This document shows positions 1-9,245 of a stretch of 40,442 nucleotides of DNA, piece after piece. Position 1 is the first letter of the stretch, and each line of letters starts with the position of its first letter. The notes beneath the pieces were generated by a model. That model was not told the origin of the DNA and did no database searches. It saw nothing but the letters and a program-made list of their open reading frames with translations. Source of the stretch: an uncultured Clostridia bacterium (lineage in GTDB: Bacteria; Bacillota; Clostridia; TANB77; CAG-508). The stretch spans positions 1 through 40,442 of the forward strand of contig CANQCU010000014.1 in NCBI GenBank assembly GCA_947590905.1, in the 5' to 3' direction. A program made the translations under genes and the position numbers.

Positions 1-130
1 TTTAAAGCTTTTACTTAAAATTTTTAGTATTTTTGAGATTTCAATGTGCTAATCTTTCATTTTAACTTAACAGATTCTAAAAAATATATCATATATGTTT
101 AAAAAAGTCTATGAATATTTATAAGATTAT

Positions 131-284
131 AATGGAGAACTATAATATATTATTTTTAATACCCTTGCTGTCGCAATTTACAAAATCTAATTTCTATATG
201 TAAATTGCTCCATATCGCACTTCGCTTGCGCTACGTTTGGTCTCTTACGCGGGTATTAAAAATAATATATTATAGTTCTCCATT
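131..284. repeat. Palindromic element with 34-bp perfect inverted repeats
   Basis: The arms 131-164 and 251-284 are exact reverse complements (34 bp). Inside lies a second inverted repeat, 173-182 with 199-208 (10 bp), and a GC-richer segment around 214-252. The element could fold as a long cruciform or RNA hairpin. I see no ORF in 1-298. The size and perfect ends resemble a MITE-like non-autonomous element or a structured RNA. No clear target-site duplication is visible and no second copy was noticed in the window. It lies immediately downstream of the histidine kinase, so it may also act as its transcription terminator. Confidence 0.6.
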
Positions 285-298
285 TTACTTAATACTTA

Positions 299-1168
299 TT
301 ATAATTCTATCTCTATAATTAGAACGCTTTTTTCATACTTTGCAAGAATCTGTCCTCCATTTAATTCAACTAATTGTTTAGCTATTGCTAGTCCTAATCC
401 TGTTGACTTTTTGGCATTTTCTACTGTAAAATATCTATCAAATATTTTTTGCACAGTTGTCGCATCTAATGATTTTGCTTTATTAGAAAATGTGATTTTG
501 CCATCATTTGTAAGAGTGATTCTAAAATCTCCATTGCTATATTTAATTACATTTGAAAAAATATTTTCAAATACTCGTATTATGGAATTTTTATCTATTT
601 CTCTATATATTTTTTCTTCACATATTTCTACTTTTGGATCTATTTTTTCTGCCTTAAAAATATTATAATAATTTGCTAAACTTTGTTCTAGTATTTCATT
701 TATAGCACATTTTTCTTTATTTATATTAGTGCCAATGTCTACTGTTTTTGAAAAATCAAATAACTGCTCTGTTAAGTTTATTAATTCTTTTGTTTTCTTA
801 TCTATTATTGCTATATATTCTTGCTTTTTATCAGTATTATCTTTCAATAAATCGAGATAGCCACTTATCACTGTAAGTGGCGTTCTCATATCATGGGATA
901 TGTTTGTTATTGATTTTTTTAACTCTTGATTCCCATTTTCATATTCTAGCCTCTGTTTTCGTAATTTTTTAAGCTCTATATTTAGGTTGCTTGTTAATTT
1001 TTGTATTTCTCTATCATTGCTAGATATTGTAATTAGATTATTTGTGTCTGTATCAAGTATTGTATGTATCTCTTCTTCTATATCTTTAATTGATTTTTTC
1101 ATTATAATTATCTTAGCTAATAATATTATTACAAAAATTAATAAAATTACAGCCACATATATAAGCAT
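299..1168 (-). CDS. Sensor histidine kinase
   Basis: This is a 289-residue membrane histidine kinase. One hydrophobic segment (about residues 2-23) is followed by a coiled-coil linker. The HisKA motif ISHDMRTPLTVISGY holds the likely phospho-acceptor His92. The ATPase domain shows an N box (FSNVIKYSNG), an F box (IFDRYF) and a G box (STGLGLAIAKQL). There is almost no extracytoplasmic sensing domain, as in intramembrane-sensing kinases that work with ABC transporters. It starts at ATG 1168 after an AAGGAGAG ribosome binding site. It is the last gene of a minus-strand set of response regulator, ABC ATPase, permease and kinase, so it most likely phosphorylates the regulator at 3138-3797. The stimulus, possibly a cell-envelope-active peptide, is inferred from context only. 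Confidence 0.9.
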   Translation of the reverse strand: MLIYVAVILLIFVIILLAKIIIMKKSIKDIEEEIHTILDTDTNNLITISSNDREIQKLTSNLNIELKKLRKQRLEYENGNQELKKSITNISHDMRTPLTVISGYLDLLKDNTDKKQEYIAIIDKKTKELINLTEQLFDFSKTVDIGTNINKEKCAINEILEQSLANYYNIFKAEKIDPKVEICEEKIYREIDKNSIIRVFENIFSNVIKYSNGDFRITLTNDGKITFSNKAKSLDATTVQKIFDRYFTVENAKKSTGLGLAIAKQLVELNGGQILAKYEKSVLIIEIEL

Positions 1169-1292
1169 TACTACTCTCTCCTTATTTATTATCTTCTACC
1201 ACATAGGAATTTATTCAACTGTATATATGAAATTATGTTCCTTAATCATGAGTATAATTATATTACCTTTGAAAAGTAATATCAATATAAGA

Positions 1293-2161
1293 TTACTTTA
1301 TTTCTTCTTTGTTAAATAAATATATGCCTAGGCAGTTAATTATTACTACGAAGCTAAAGGTATACATAATTAATATCTTTTGATTTACCCCATTATTACG
1401 TTCCTTTTGCATATTTTCTGGTAAATCTTTACTTGATAAAATATCACTTAGCTTTTCAGCATTTCCAGTTGGCATAGTATAAATTATTGATTGACACAGT
1501 TTTTTTACTTCTTCTCCTTTATAGTTTGGATTAGGTTCCAATTCATAATTAACTAACTCTCCTTCATAATATTCAGCATATTTATATGAAAAAGGTTCTG
1601 CGTTTGCTATTGGTTCTAATACCATTATTATAACAAACATAAGAATATTTGCGATTATTCCAACAACTGTAGATACTGTTATTTCTGTAAAAGTCATTGC
1701 TACAAAATTAAAGAAAGTTGCATATGCTACAATTATTAAGAATATGTTTAAAAGTGAAAATAAGAATTCGGATGCTCCCATCGTGGTTTCTCCTATTACC
1801 TTTGTTCCAATTATTATAATTGATATAATATATACTATTTCTATAATTAAAGAGCCGAATTATAGTTACTATTAAATTTGATAAATATATTTTTCCTCTA
1901 CTGTGTCCTGCTATTATCTTATTTCTAATTGTTCTGTCTGAATATTCTATTCCAACAAATAGTGTAATGAATACTGTTAAGACAAAGCCTATTACCCACA
2001 CATTTCCGAATTAAAATTTCATCTATTGTTTTTAGTTGTTCTGGCAATTTATTTTCTCTATATAATATTATTGCTGAAGTGATAAGGCTTATTATTACCA
2101 TAAACCAAAACACTTTATTTTTTCTTAATCTTAAAAAACCTGCATTTATTAATTTACACAT
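1293..2161 (-). CDS. ABC-2 type permease, needing two CGG +1 shifts
   Basis: Read conventionally this gene falls into three fragments (2161-1925, 2001-1708, 1781-1293). Ignoring the C of an in-frame CGG at codon 52 and again at codon 102 joins them into one 288-residue protein; 869 nt minus 2 is divisible by 3. The joins read ILI-GNVWVIGF and VTI-GSLIIEIVY and restore hydrophobic segments. The product is a multi-pass membrane protein of the ABC-2/BcrB kind. It has an N-terminal cytoplasmic stretch, a first membrane helix at about 18-34, a large outer loop (roughly 165-225) and a last helix near the C-terminus. Its start overlaps the end of the ATPase gene by 8 bp, which indicates translational coupling. 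It probably forms the exporter with that ATPase. An ordinary pseudogene is less likely because both breaks are the same event as in obg and trpS. Confidence 0.8.
1854..1857 (-). other. CGGC +1 recoding site (permease residue 102)
   Basis: The frame-0 context is ATT CGG CTC, and the open frame ends shortly afterwards. Skipping C1857 gives ATT-(C)-GGC-TCT, Ile-Gly-Ser, and leads into the downstream transmembrane fragment. Confidence 0.75.
2005..2008 (-). other. CGGA +1 recoding site (permease residue 52)
   Basis: The frame-0 context is ATT CGG AAA. Skipping C2008 gives Ile-Gly-Asn-Val-Trp-Val and leads into the second permease fragment. Confidence 0.75.
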
Positions 2162-3068
2162 TTTCGCTACCTCCTATCAAATTGATATAGTAGTTTTCAA
2201 GTGATTCTTCCGTTTCGTGATATCCCTCTATTACACAATTTTGTTTTTGCAAAGAGACTGCAAGTTCTGAAATATTTACTTTATCATATAGATTAATTTG
2301 TTTTTCTGATATTACTTCATAATGGAAATTTTTATTTTCTAAATATTTAACACACTCTTTTAGATTGCTTACATTAAGTTCTATTCTTTTCTTACAGTTT
2401 TCCTCTAATTCTTTACTGCTAATTTCTTTTATTATTTTTCCTTTATTTATAAAGCCATAATGTGTTGCGATTTTTGATAACTCGTCTAAATAATGACTTG
2501 ATATTAAAAAGGTTATTCCTCTTTCTTTATTTAGTTTTAATATAAGCTCTCTTATTTCTATTATTCCTTCTGGGTCTAGTCCATTTATAGGTTCGTCTAA
2601 TATAAGAAAATCAGGATTTCCGACTAATGCAACTGCTATTCCTAGTCTTTGCTTCATTCCTAAAGAAAAATTGCTTACTTTCTTTTTCCCTGTATCTTTC
2701 AAGCCGACTAAGTTTAATATTTCGTCTAGCCCATCTAAGTCTGGTAACCCTACTATTTTATATTGTTCTATTAAATTATCTCTTGCAGTCATATCTGAAT
2801 ATATTGCAGGAGTTTCTACTATTGCTCCCATTCTTTTTCTAATATTAGCAATTCTTTTATTGGTATTTACTACTCCATAAATTGCATAGTTTCCTTTGCT
2901 TGGTTTTTGAAGTCCACAAATTATTCTAATTAAAGTTGTTTTTCCTGCTCCATTTTTTCCAATAATTCCATAAATAGCACCTTTTTGCACTTGCATATTA
3001 ATACCATTTAATGCTTTAAACTTTTTATAGTTTTTTTCAAGATTATGTGCTTCTAAAATATATTCCAT
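2154..3068 (-). CDS. ABC transporter ATP-binding protein (BcrA-like)
   Basis: This 304-residue ATPase has Walker A GKNGAGKTT (about 37-45), signature NFSLGMKQ (133-140), Walker B FLILDEP (154-160) and an H-loop ISSHYLDEL. It has the C-terminal extension of roughly 80 residues usual in the BcrA/drug-exporter subfamily. It has no in-frame CGG and is intact. It lies 69 bp downstream of the response regulator and overlaps the permease start by 8 bp. Together with the permease it should form a two-component exporter, plausibly for self-protection against bacitracin- or lantibiotic-type peptides. That substrate class is inferred from the family and the adjacent two-component system. Confidence 0.9.
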   Translation of the reverse strand: MEYILEAHNLEKNYKKFKALNGINMQVQKGAIYGIIGKNGAGKTTLIRIICGLQKPSKGNYAIYGVVNTNKRIANIRKRMGAIVETPAIYSDMTARDNLIEQYKIVGLPDLDGLDEILNLVGLKDTGKKKVSNFSLGMKQRLGIAVALVGNPDFLILDEPINGLDPEGIIEIRELILKLNKERGITFLISSHYLDELSKIATHYGFINKGKIIKEISSKELEENCKKRIELNVSNLKECVKYLENKNFHYEVISEKQINLYDKVNISELAVSLQKQNCVIEGYHETEESLENYYINLIGGSENV

Positions 3069-3137
3069 AACCTCCTCCTTTCAGAGTTTATCTTACTTAA
3101 AAATAGTTAAGAAATCGGTTAAGAAAATAGTTAAGAT

Positions 3138-3797
3138 TTAGTTAATTTTAAATCCTATACCCCATACTGCTTCTATATATTCTTTATCTGTCATTTTTCT
3201 TATTTTCTTTCTTATGTTGCTAATATGCACTTTTAAAGAATTTTCATCGCAGTCAAGCGTTTCGTCACTTATAAGTTCAAGTAGTCTAGTCTTAGTTACT
3301 ACTTGTTTTTGATTTAGCATTAGTTGCTTTAAAATTGCATATTCTGTCTTTGTTAAATATACTTTTTCGCCTTTTACATATAGAGTATGAGTATCTTCAT
3401 TTAGAAATAGCTCTTCATGCCTTAATTCTTTACTTTGTGTTTTCCCCTCATTTAGTCTTAATTGTACTTTTACCCTTGCTAGAAGTTCTTCCGTAGAAAA
3501 TGGCTTAGTAATATAGTCGTTTGCTCCACTTAGTAAAACATTTACTTTGTCTTCTTTCGATATTTTAGCACTTATAACTATAATTGGGATGTTTTTTGTT
3601 TTTTTGATTACTTCTTCACCACTTAGACCTGGTAGCATTAAATCTAATAAGATTAAGTCTATATTTTCTTTTTCTATTATACTTAAGCCTTCCGTTCCAG
3701 AATATGCATCAAACACTTTGTATTTTTCTTTTAGTAATACTTCTTTTATTAAGTTATGAATATCTGTATTGTCTTCTACAACTAATATATTTTTCAT
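3138..3797 (-). CDS. OmpR-family response regulator
   Basis: This 219-residue regulator has a receiver domain followed by a winged-helix DNA-binding domain. Receiver residues are Glu8/Asp9, phospho-acceptor Asp52 (LLDLMLPG), Ser76 and Lys98 (TKPFS). The C-terminal half (about 125-219) has the OmpR/PhoB pattern VYLTKTEYAILKQL, then LKVHISNIRKKI, and ends VWGIGFKIN. It is the first gene of the set that includes the ABC exporter and the histidine kinase, and probably controls that operon. All three in-sequence CGG triplets are out of frame, so the gene is uninterrupted. Confidence 0.93.
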   Translation of the reverse strand: MKNILVVEDNTDIHNLIKEVLLKEKYKVFDAYSGTEGLSIIEKENIDLILLDLMLPGLSGEEVIKKTKNIPIIVISAKISKEDKVNVLLSGANDYITKPFSTEELLARVKVQLRLNEGKTQSKELRHEELFLNEDTHTLYVKGEKVYLTKTEYAILKQLMLNQKQVVTKTRLLELISDETLDCDENSLKVHISNIRKKIRKMTDKEYIEAVWGIGFKIN

Positions 3798-3870
3798 TGA
3801 TTTGTACCTCGATTTTATTTATATACACTAAAAATTTTACTTTGCTTGCTTTTATTAAAACTTTTTTATT

Positions 3871-5407
3871 CTAGAAGTTATTATTTTTCTTAGTTAACTT
3901 TTTAAATTTTTCTTTTATCTCTATTTTGCTAATACATATTGATGCAACTGGTATAAGTGCTATTATATATGGAATTATATATCTAGACTTTGCTTCCCAT
4001 AATATATGGAATGAAAAGCCTCCTATAAATATAGTAATTAAAAATATTACATCTAATGATAAATTTTTTCTATTCTGCAATAAAACTATTAAGCTTGTTC
4101 CGGCACATTAATATTATTAAAGCTTTTTGATAGAACGTTAAAGGCTCTATAAAATTTTCTAACATTTTATCTTCTTCTCTATTATTCCATATTGCTGAAT
4201 ATGTATTCTCTGTCCACATTGATGTTAGTTTTTTAGTATAAAAGTCAAATGCATATCCTATATTTTCTGAGAAATATTTTAACCTTTCTTTTACTTTTTC
4301 TTTATATTCTATACTTTTAGTTTTTGGATCTTTTAATGCTGGTTCTCCTATTTGCTCACTATACCACCCATTTCCTCTTTCTGATTCTTCCATTGCTATT
4401 AAAAAATAGCTAATGTTTGGATATGCCTTTGTTTTATCCATATTATATTTATCTAAGTAATAGTTTTTTATTAAAAATGATGGAATAATTGAAATAATTA
4501 AATACATTAGTATTATTCCACATTTTATTAAGTTTTCTTTTGCATTTCTATTTATAATACCATCAAATAAATCTAGGATTAAATATATTACTGTTGCAAT
4601 TATAAATATTAAACTATTCATCCTCATCATAAATGCAAACATAGTAAAAATTGATGCAATTATTGGATATTTTATTTCTCCATTTTCTCTATACTTCATC
4701 ATAAAATATATTGCAAATAGGCAAAATGCTAGACTTGGCGTATCTCCATATATGAATGTTGTAAGCATTATTTCTGATATAAAAGTTACAATTAAAGTTA
4801 AAAGTAAAACTATGTTGGTCTTGTATTTTTTTGATAAATGTTTGCCTATTTTGTACAAAGCAATTACTATAAATACATTTCCTATAATATTTAAGACTCT
4901 TAATACTCCTATTCCGTCAAAGTGTATTAATCTAAAAAATAAACTAAACACAAATGCCAATGATATCTGTTGATGATATGCTTCCATATAATCACGAAGT
5001 GGTATTCCTGCATAAGTTATATATGGTAAAAATTCTTCTAAGTTGTTATTATAAAATGTTTGTGCTAAATTGCAAGCATGTATTTGGTCTCCAACAATTG
5101 GTGGCATCACTAAAAGGCACCAAGCTATGTTGATTAGTGCATATACTACTATTGTTATAATTAATGCTTTTTTTCTTATTTTTTTCTTTTTTTCATTTTC
5201 CGAATCGTCATTTGCTTTTTCATTTATCTTTTTAGTTATAAAAAATATTGCTAAGCTTAAAGCTATAACTCCTAATGTATAAATTATTCCATTGTTTCTT
5301 ATTGTAATATGTTCTCCCGAATCTAGGTTTGCTGTCCATACTAGGTTTAAGACAGTTGTTATAGATAAAAATAAAATTGCAATTACATATATAAGCTTCT
5401 TTAACAT
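3871..5407 (-). CDS. Multi-pass membrane glycosyltransferase (GT-C type), one CGG +1 shift
   Basis: The protein is split into a 445-codon part and a short C-terminal part. Ignoring the C of the in-frame CGG at codon 436 joins them as LILMC-GTSLIVLLQNRK and gives 511 residues (1537 nt minus 1 is divisible by 3). It has about ten hydrophobic helices. The first extracytoplasmic loop holds acidic residues (ANLDSGEH) and a VVGDQIHACNLAQ stretch, the layout of GT39/dolichyl-phosphate-mannose-type lipid-linked sugar transferases. The tail after the shift supplies the last membrane helices (SFHILWEAKSRYIIPYI) and a basic cytoplasmic end. The sugar and acceptor are unknown; decoration of envelope polymer or protein is the likely role. 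GT-C assignment rests on topology and loop motifs only. Confidence 0.75.
4099..4102 (-). other. CGGA +1 recoding site (glycosyltransferase residue 436)
   Basis: The frame-0 context is TGC CGG AAC, with a stop ten codons later. Skipping C4102 gives Cys-Gly-Thr-Ser-Leu-Ile and restores the membrane helix and the C-terminal 69-residue segment. Confidence 0.75.
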
Positions 5408-5431
5408 ATATTTTCCTCACTTTTATGTATT

Positions 5432-6245
5432 TTATTTTTCGTATGAAACCTGTCCATTTTTATCTATTTCAAATGTAACAGAGATTATAAATGATTCTGC
5501 TTGTAATTTAAAATTATATTTTCCCTCGCCTAATGTTCCATACAAATTAGTCCAGTCAAATTTCCAACCTATAACTGTATAATTATCATCTTCTGTCATA
5601 CTAGGCAAATTGTAAACTAAAGGAGTTGCTGTATCTTCTGGTAAAATATTAGATATTTTATCTACTTCTCTAGTTATATATTGGGGTCCTGAGCCGAACA
5701 TATGCTGGAGTCGAATTACCTTCATTTCCTTGAATCCAGTATCCTTCTTCTGAGTAATTCTCGTTTATTTCTTCTTTATATATTTTATAATCTGTATAAT
5801 ATTCGTAAGGCATTTCATTAGTATCTGTTATAGTTATTGTAAGACTTGTAGGTGTAATTTCATTTATATACTGTGATACTTTAGTTTCAGAGCTGTAACA
5901 ATATTTTAAATCTTCTTTAGGTATTTCTTTTTCGCTTTTCTCTTTTAATACTATTATTTTTCTAGCTTTTCCAAGCTGTGCTGGATAAGTTTGCATTATA
6001 TATCCATTAAAATAGATTAATATTTCTTGTCCTTGTTTAAATCCAATATTTCCATCATTTGCAAATCCAACAGAAAATAAACCAGACACTTGTCCCGTTC
6101 CTGTTACCCATAAACTATTATCATTAACTTCTACTATAATTCCTGTTGTTGTATGTAAATACATATAAAACAAAATTCCTAAAACCGCGATAAGTAGTAT
6201 TAATATTATTAGAGTAGTTATTATAATTTTCTTTACTTTTTTCAT
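5432..6245 (-). CDS. Membrane-anchored hypothetical protein, one CGG +1 shift
   Basis: I do not recognise a certain family. An N-terminal signal anchor (about residues 5-29) precedes an extracytoplasmic region. Residues 33-100 (TGIIVEV, GQEILIYFNG, GKARKIIVLK) resemble the small beta-barrel of DUF3221-type proteins. The conventional frame ends at residue 191. Skipping the C of CGG at codon 184 gives YV-GSGPQYITREV and extends the protein to 270 residues (814 nt minus 1 is divisible by 3). The added C-terminal part (GEGKYNFKLQAE, FIISVTFEIDKNGQVSYEK) looks like a beta-sandwich. The gene sits 24 bp upstream of the glycosyltransferase on the same strand, so the two are probably cotranscribed. 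Confidence 0.65.
5693..5696 (-). other. CGGC +1 recoding site (hypothetical residue 184)
   Basis: The frame-0 context is GTT CGG CTC, with a stop seven codons later. Skipping C5696 gives Val-Gly-Ser-Gly-Pro and continues into an 86-residue open frame. Confidence 0.7.
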
Positions 6246-6332
6246 AAATAACCACCATACCCTCTCTTATTTTAGACAGTTTTATTGTTTTTATTTATTT
6301 GATAATTTGTAATATTTATCTAAAAATAATTT

Positions 6333-7400
6333 CTAACAAATATACTTTACTTTATGTTTTCTTAAAGCACTAGTAATAGCATAAGATAATCCAAATGTAA
6401 TTGAAAATCTTAATATAAATAGAACTAATACTCCCATATCACTATAAACAAAATTAAGATCAAATAAATTGTAATATAGGAGTAATATCAAATAGTTTAA
6501 TGGGTCCGAATATAAATATATTCCAAATGAACATTCATTTACTTTTTGTATGAATTTACTGTTTTTCAGTTTATCTTTAATTAAATATACTATTGAGTAA
6601 ACAATAAAGCATTCCAAAATTATAGTTACCATCTTTTTAATTAACTCAAAATTAAGGAGAATTACCCCTGAAGGTATGTATTTAACTAAAGATATTGTAT
6701 TTACCTTAAAAATTAAATATAATAATATAATTTCTGGTATTATTAATATCTTATACTTAACAATACTTTTATTAATTTTTTCTCTATGTATATGAAATAT
6801 ATATCCTAGATAAAAATACAATGTATTTGATAATACTGCATTAATTATAACTATTTTACATTTAAAACTAATTATATTTAAAATCACACAAAGTATAATT
6901 ACTAATAATCTATTTACATGTTTTTCTTCTAATAAATAAACTATTAAAAATATACAGAATAATGTCGGCAAAAACCATAGATGTATATTCCCTTGGCATA
7001 AAATTTGTCCAATAAAAATATCTTTTAGAGCATTGCTACTATTCTTATAATATCCAGTAAAATATTTTAAAGGCACAACCCAAAATAATACAACAAATAT
7101 AAATGGTATAATTAATCTTTTAAATTTATTCTTAACTAATTCTTTAAAATTTCTCTTTGATTTACCTAAATTTGAATTTGCGAATAGTGCTCCACTAAGT
7201 GCAAAGAATAATGGCATATGAAATATTGTAATATAATAAAATATATTATTTAGTATTCCAAATATATTAAATTCTTTTAGTCCATATTCAATTCCGCCAT
7301 ATTCAGTGTTTACACAATAGTATATTGAATGTCCTACCAATACTAATATTACTAAAATTACTCTTAAGACATCATATTCTGCATACCTATCTTCTTTCAT
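6333..7400 (-). CDS. Acyltransferase 3 family membrane protein
   Basis: This 355-residue protein has about ten transmembrane helices and acyltransferase-3 hallmarks. The N-terminal YDVLRVILVILVLVGHSI carries the catalytic-type His, and HMPLFFALSGALF follows around residues 57-70. A basic loop NLGKSKRNFKELVKNKFKR comes before the next helix, as in OatA/WecH/fucose-4-O-acetylase-like enzymes. It should move an acyl group, usually acetyl, across or onto an envelope sugar or polymer. It has no C-terminal SGNH domain. There is a separate start with a 152-bp gap before the next gene on this strand (desulfoferrodoxin). Its substrate cannot be told from the sequence. Confidence 0.85.
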   Translation of the reverse strand: MKEDRYAEYDVLRVILVILVLVGHSIYYCVNTEYGGIEYGLKEFNIFGILNNIFYYITIFHMPLFFALSGALFANSNLGKSKRNFKELVKNKFKRLIIPFIFVVLFWVVPLKYFTGYYKNSSNALKDIFIGQILCQGNIHLWFLPTLFCIFLIVYLLEEKHVNRLLVIILCVILNIISFKCKIVIINAVLSNTLYFYLGYIFHIHREKINKSIVKYKILIIPEIILLYLIFKVNTISLVKYIPSGVILLNFELIKKMVTIILECFIVYSIVYLIKDKLKNSKFIQKVNECSFGIYLYSDPLNYLILLLYYNLFDLNFVYSDMGVLVLFILRFSITFGLSYAITSALRKHKVKYIC

Positions 7401-7478
7401 TTTTTACCTCGTATCATTAGTTCTCTTATTATTCTTTTTTAAACATTCCACTTTTTCTAAATTCATACGTTAATTTAT

Positions 7479-7856
7479 TTAAACTTCTGCTTTCCATAGG
7501 CCGTGTTTATTGCAATAAGCATATAATGTTGAATCTGGTATATACTTAAATCTTGCTTCTGCATTTTGTTCAGCTGATAGTCTTACTGTATATTCAGTAT
7601 TTCCATTTACTAAACTTATCCATTCTATATAATGCTCTTTTTCCATAACGTGATTTACTTTTACAACTATCTCGTCTCCAACTTTTTCATAAGTAGGTAC
7701 ATGTTTTTCTACTGCTGCATCTACTGAATTTGGTACTAATTCTTCCATTGGTTCTCCACAGCATTGTATTTTGCATTCTTCGTTTCCACAATCTTTTAGT
7801 ACTTTTACAACTGCTCCACAAGATTTACATCTTTTTATTATTAATTCATTTTTCAT
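7479..7856 (-). CDS. dfx: Desulfoferrodoxin-type superoxide reductase
   Basis: This 125-residue iron protein reduces superoxide to hydrogen peroxide without forming oxygen, a defence typical of strict anaerobes. The N-terminal desulforedoxin domain shows Cys10, Cys13, Cys32 and Cys33 (CKSC and CCGEPM) for the Fe(Cys)4 centre. The C-terminal domain carries the catalytic centre ligands His52 (EKHVP), His69, His75 (KEHYIEWI), Cys115 and His118 (CNKHGLW). It is a 2Fe-type enzyme. It appears monocistronic, preceded on the same strand by a terminator-like hairpin at 7944-7986. Reduced rubredoxin is the usual electron donor in the family; none is encoded here. Confidence 0.95.
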   Translation of the reverse strand: MKNELIIKRCKSCGAVVKVLKDCGNEECKIQCCGEPMEELVPNSVDAAVEKHVPTYEKVGDEIVVKVNHVMEKEHYIEWISLVNGNTEYTVRLSAEQNAEARFKYIPDSTLYAYCNKHGLWKAEV

Positions 7857-7943
7857 ATTATTTACCTCTCTTTTCCTATTTTATAAGTAAATACTATTAT
7901 ATTGTTCAAACTTTGTCAATATATAATTCTGTAGAAGCAAAGA

Positions 7944-7986
7944 AAAAAGAAATGCTTCCTGATTAATTCAGAAAACATTTCTTTTT
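7944..7986 (-). terminator. Terminator-like hairpin after the anti-sigma gene
   Basis: The inverted arms 7944-7954 and 7976-7986 (11 bp, A-rich and T-rich) enclose a further partial stem. It lies between the end of the anti-sigma-like gene (8055) and the desulfoferrodoxin start (7856). Confidence 0.6.
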
Positions 7987-8054
7987 ATCTTATACTTATA
8001 TAGTTTAAATATTAATTTCATTTAAATATTTTAATTTTTAATATCTTTTGGTAT

Positions 8055-9245
8055 TTAACCATTTGTTGATATTATTCCTTTAATAGTATTTCCTATCACA
8101 TTACTTGATGATCCTTCATTAGGTAATGTTCTATTTGTTTGACTATTACTCATAATGCTATTCATATCTACTTCTGTTTCTGTATGTGTAGTATTATCAT
8201 ACATCATAATTCTATCATCTTCTTTTTTTGGTTCTTCTTCTATATCTGGGTATACTATTACTATTTCATAGCCTTGATATGTTTTTGATATATAATCTAT
8301 AAATTCTTCTACTTTTTCTTCTCCTATATAAAAGCCTTTTCCCGTACCAAGAATATTAGTTATAAGATAACCTTTATCAGTCAATTCTATACTTATATTC
8401 TCATATCCAAGAAGTGGAATATCTACGCTTATTTTTACTCCTTTTACAAATTTATCTGAATAATAGTTATAATTACCAGTATCATTGTATACATTTTCCA
8501 AGTTTTCATCACTAAGTAACATGTTCCATACATCTTCATCTTTTACATCATAAAATTCAACATTTACAATTTGCTGGTTTTCTTTTTTAGTAGTATCTAA
8601 ATAGCTATATTTTACAGTTCCAAATGTCATTATTTCTTTTAAATTTAAGTCCTCTATTAATTCTCCAAGTGTTGTTGGTCTATAATGAATATTTACATAA
8701 ACATAATACTCTGATGTTCCTTCAAATTGCAATGCTATTACCCATTCTGATGATATTGTTTTTATCTCATATACATCTGCATTTTTTGTATAAACTATGT
8801 TTGTATATGCATCTTCTCCTGTTAAAACTACTGTTCCAAGTTTTTTTCCTACATTTTCTGATAGTATTTTAGTATGTTGACTATCATATTTTTTTCCATC
8901 ATATTCTGCAAAATAGAACTGTTGTGTAATTGTCTTTTCGTCCCAATGCAATACAACATCTGATTGACCCTCTACATCATTTAGATCAAAGTAGATTTCT
9001 TTTTTTATCCAGTTATATTTACCGTTATAGTCAATAGCAGTCTTTACACCACTAAAGCTATTATTAATCATTATAGCTCCATAAAATACTATGGTCAACA
9101 TGCATACTGCAAAAGCTGGTACAAGTACATATCTTGCTTTAAAGTTTTTCATATTACTCACTCCTTCCACTTTTGATAGAATAGCTTTGTAATTTTCTTC
9201 TTTGTTAAAATCTTTTTCAATTTCTTTTTTTAGGTTATTATTCAT
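8055..9245 (-). CDS. Membrane-anchored anti-sigma-like protein
   Basis: The role is inferred from position: the gene directly follows and overlaps an ECF sigma factor gene. From ATG 9245 the product has 396 residues. A GTG at 9254 is possible, but the ribosome binding site AGAAGG is better spaced for the ATG. A short cytoplasmic N-terminus of about 40 residues is followed by one membrane helix (YVLVPAFAVCMLTIVFYGAI). A large extracytoplasmic region contains DUF4367-like repeats rich in beta strands (EWVIALQF, YYVYVNIHYRPTTL). The C-terminal tail is Asn/Ser/Thr-rich. The cytoplasmic part would hold the sigma factor until an envelope signal releases it. No zinc-binding HxxxCxxC anti-sigma motif is visible. 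Confidence 0.65.
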   Translation of the reverse strand: MNNNLKKEIEKDFNKEENYKAILSKVEGVSNMKNFKARYVLVPAFAVCMLTIVFYGAIMINNSFSGVKTAIDYNGKYNWIKKEIYFDLNDVEGQSDVVLHWDEKTITQQFYFAEYDGKKYDSQHTKILSENVGKKLGTVVLTGEDAYTNIVYTKNADVYEIKTISSEWVIALQFEGTSEYYVYVNIHYRPTTLGELIEDLNLKEIMTFGTVKYSYLDTTKKENQQIVNVEFYDVKDEDVWNMLLSDENLENVYNDTGNYNYYSDKFVKGVKISVDIPLLGYENISIELTDKGYLITNILGTGKGFYIGEEKVEEFIDYISKTYQGYEIVIVYPDIEEEPKKEDDRIMMYDNTTHTETEVDMNSIMSNSQTNRTLPNEGSSSNVIGNTIKGIISTNG

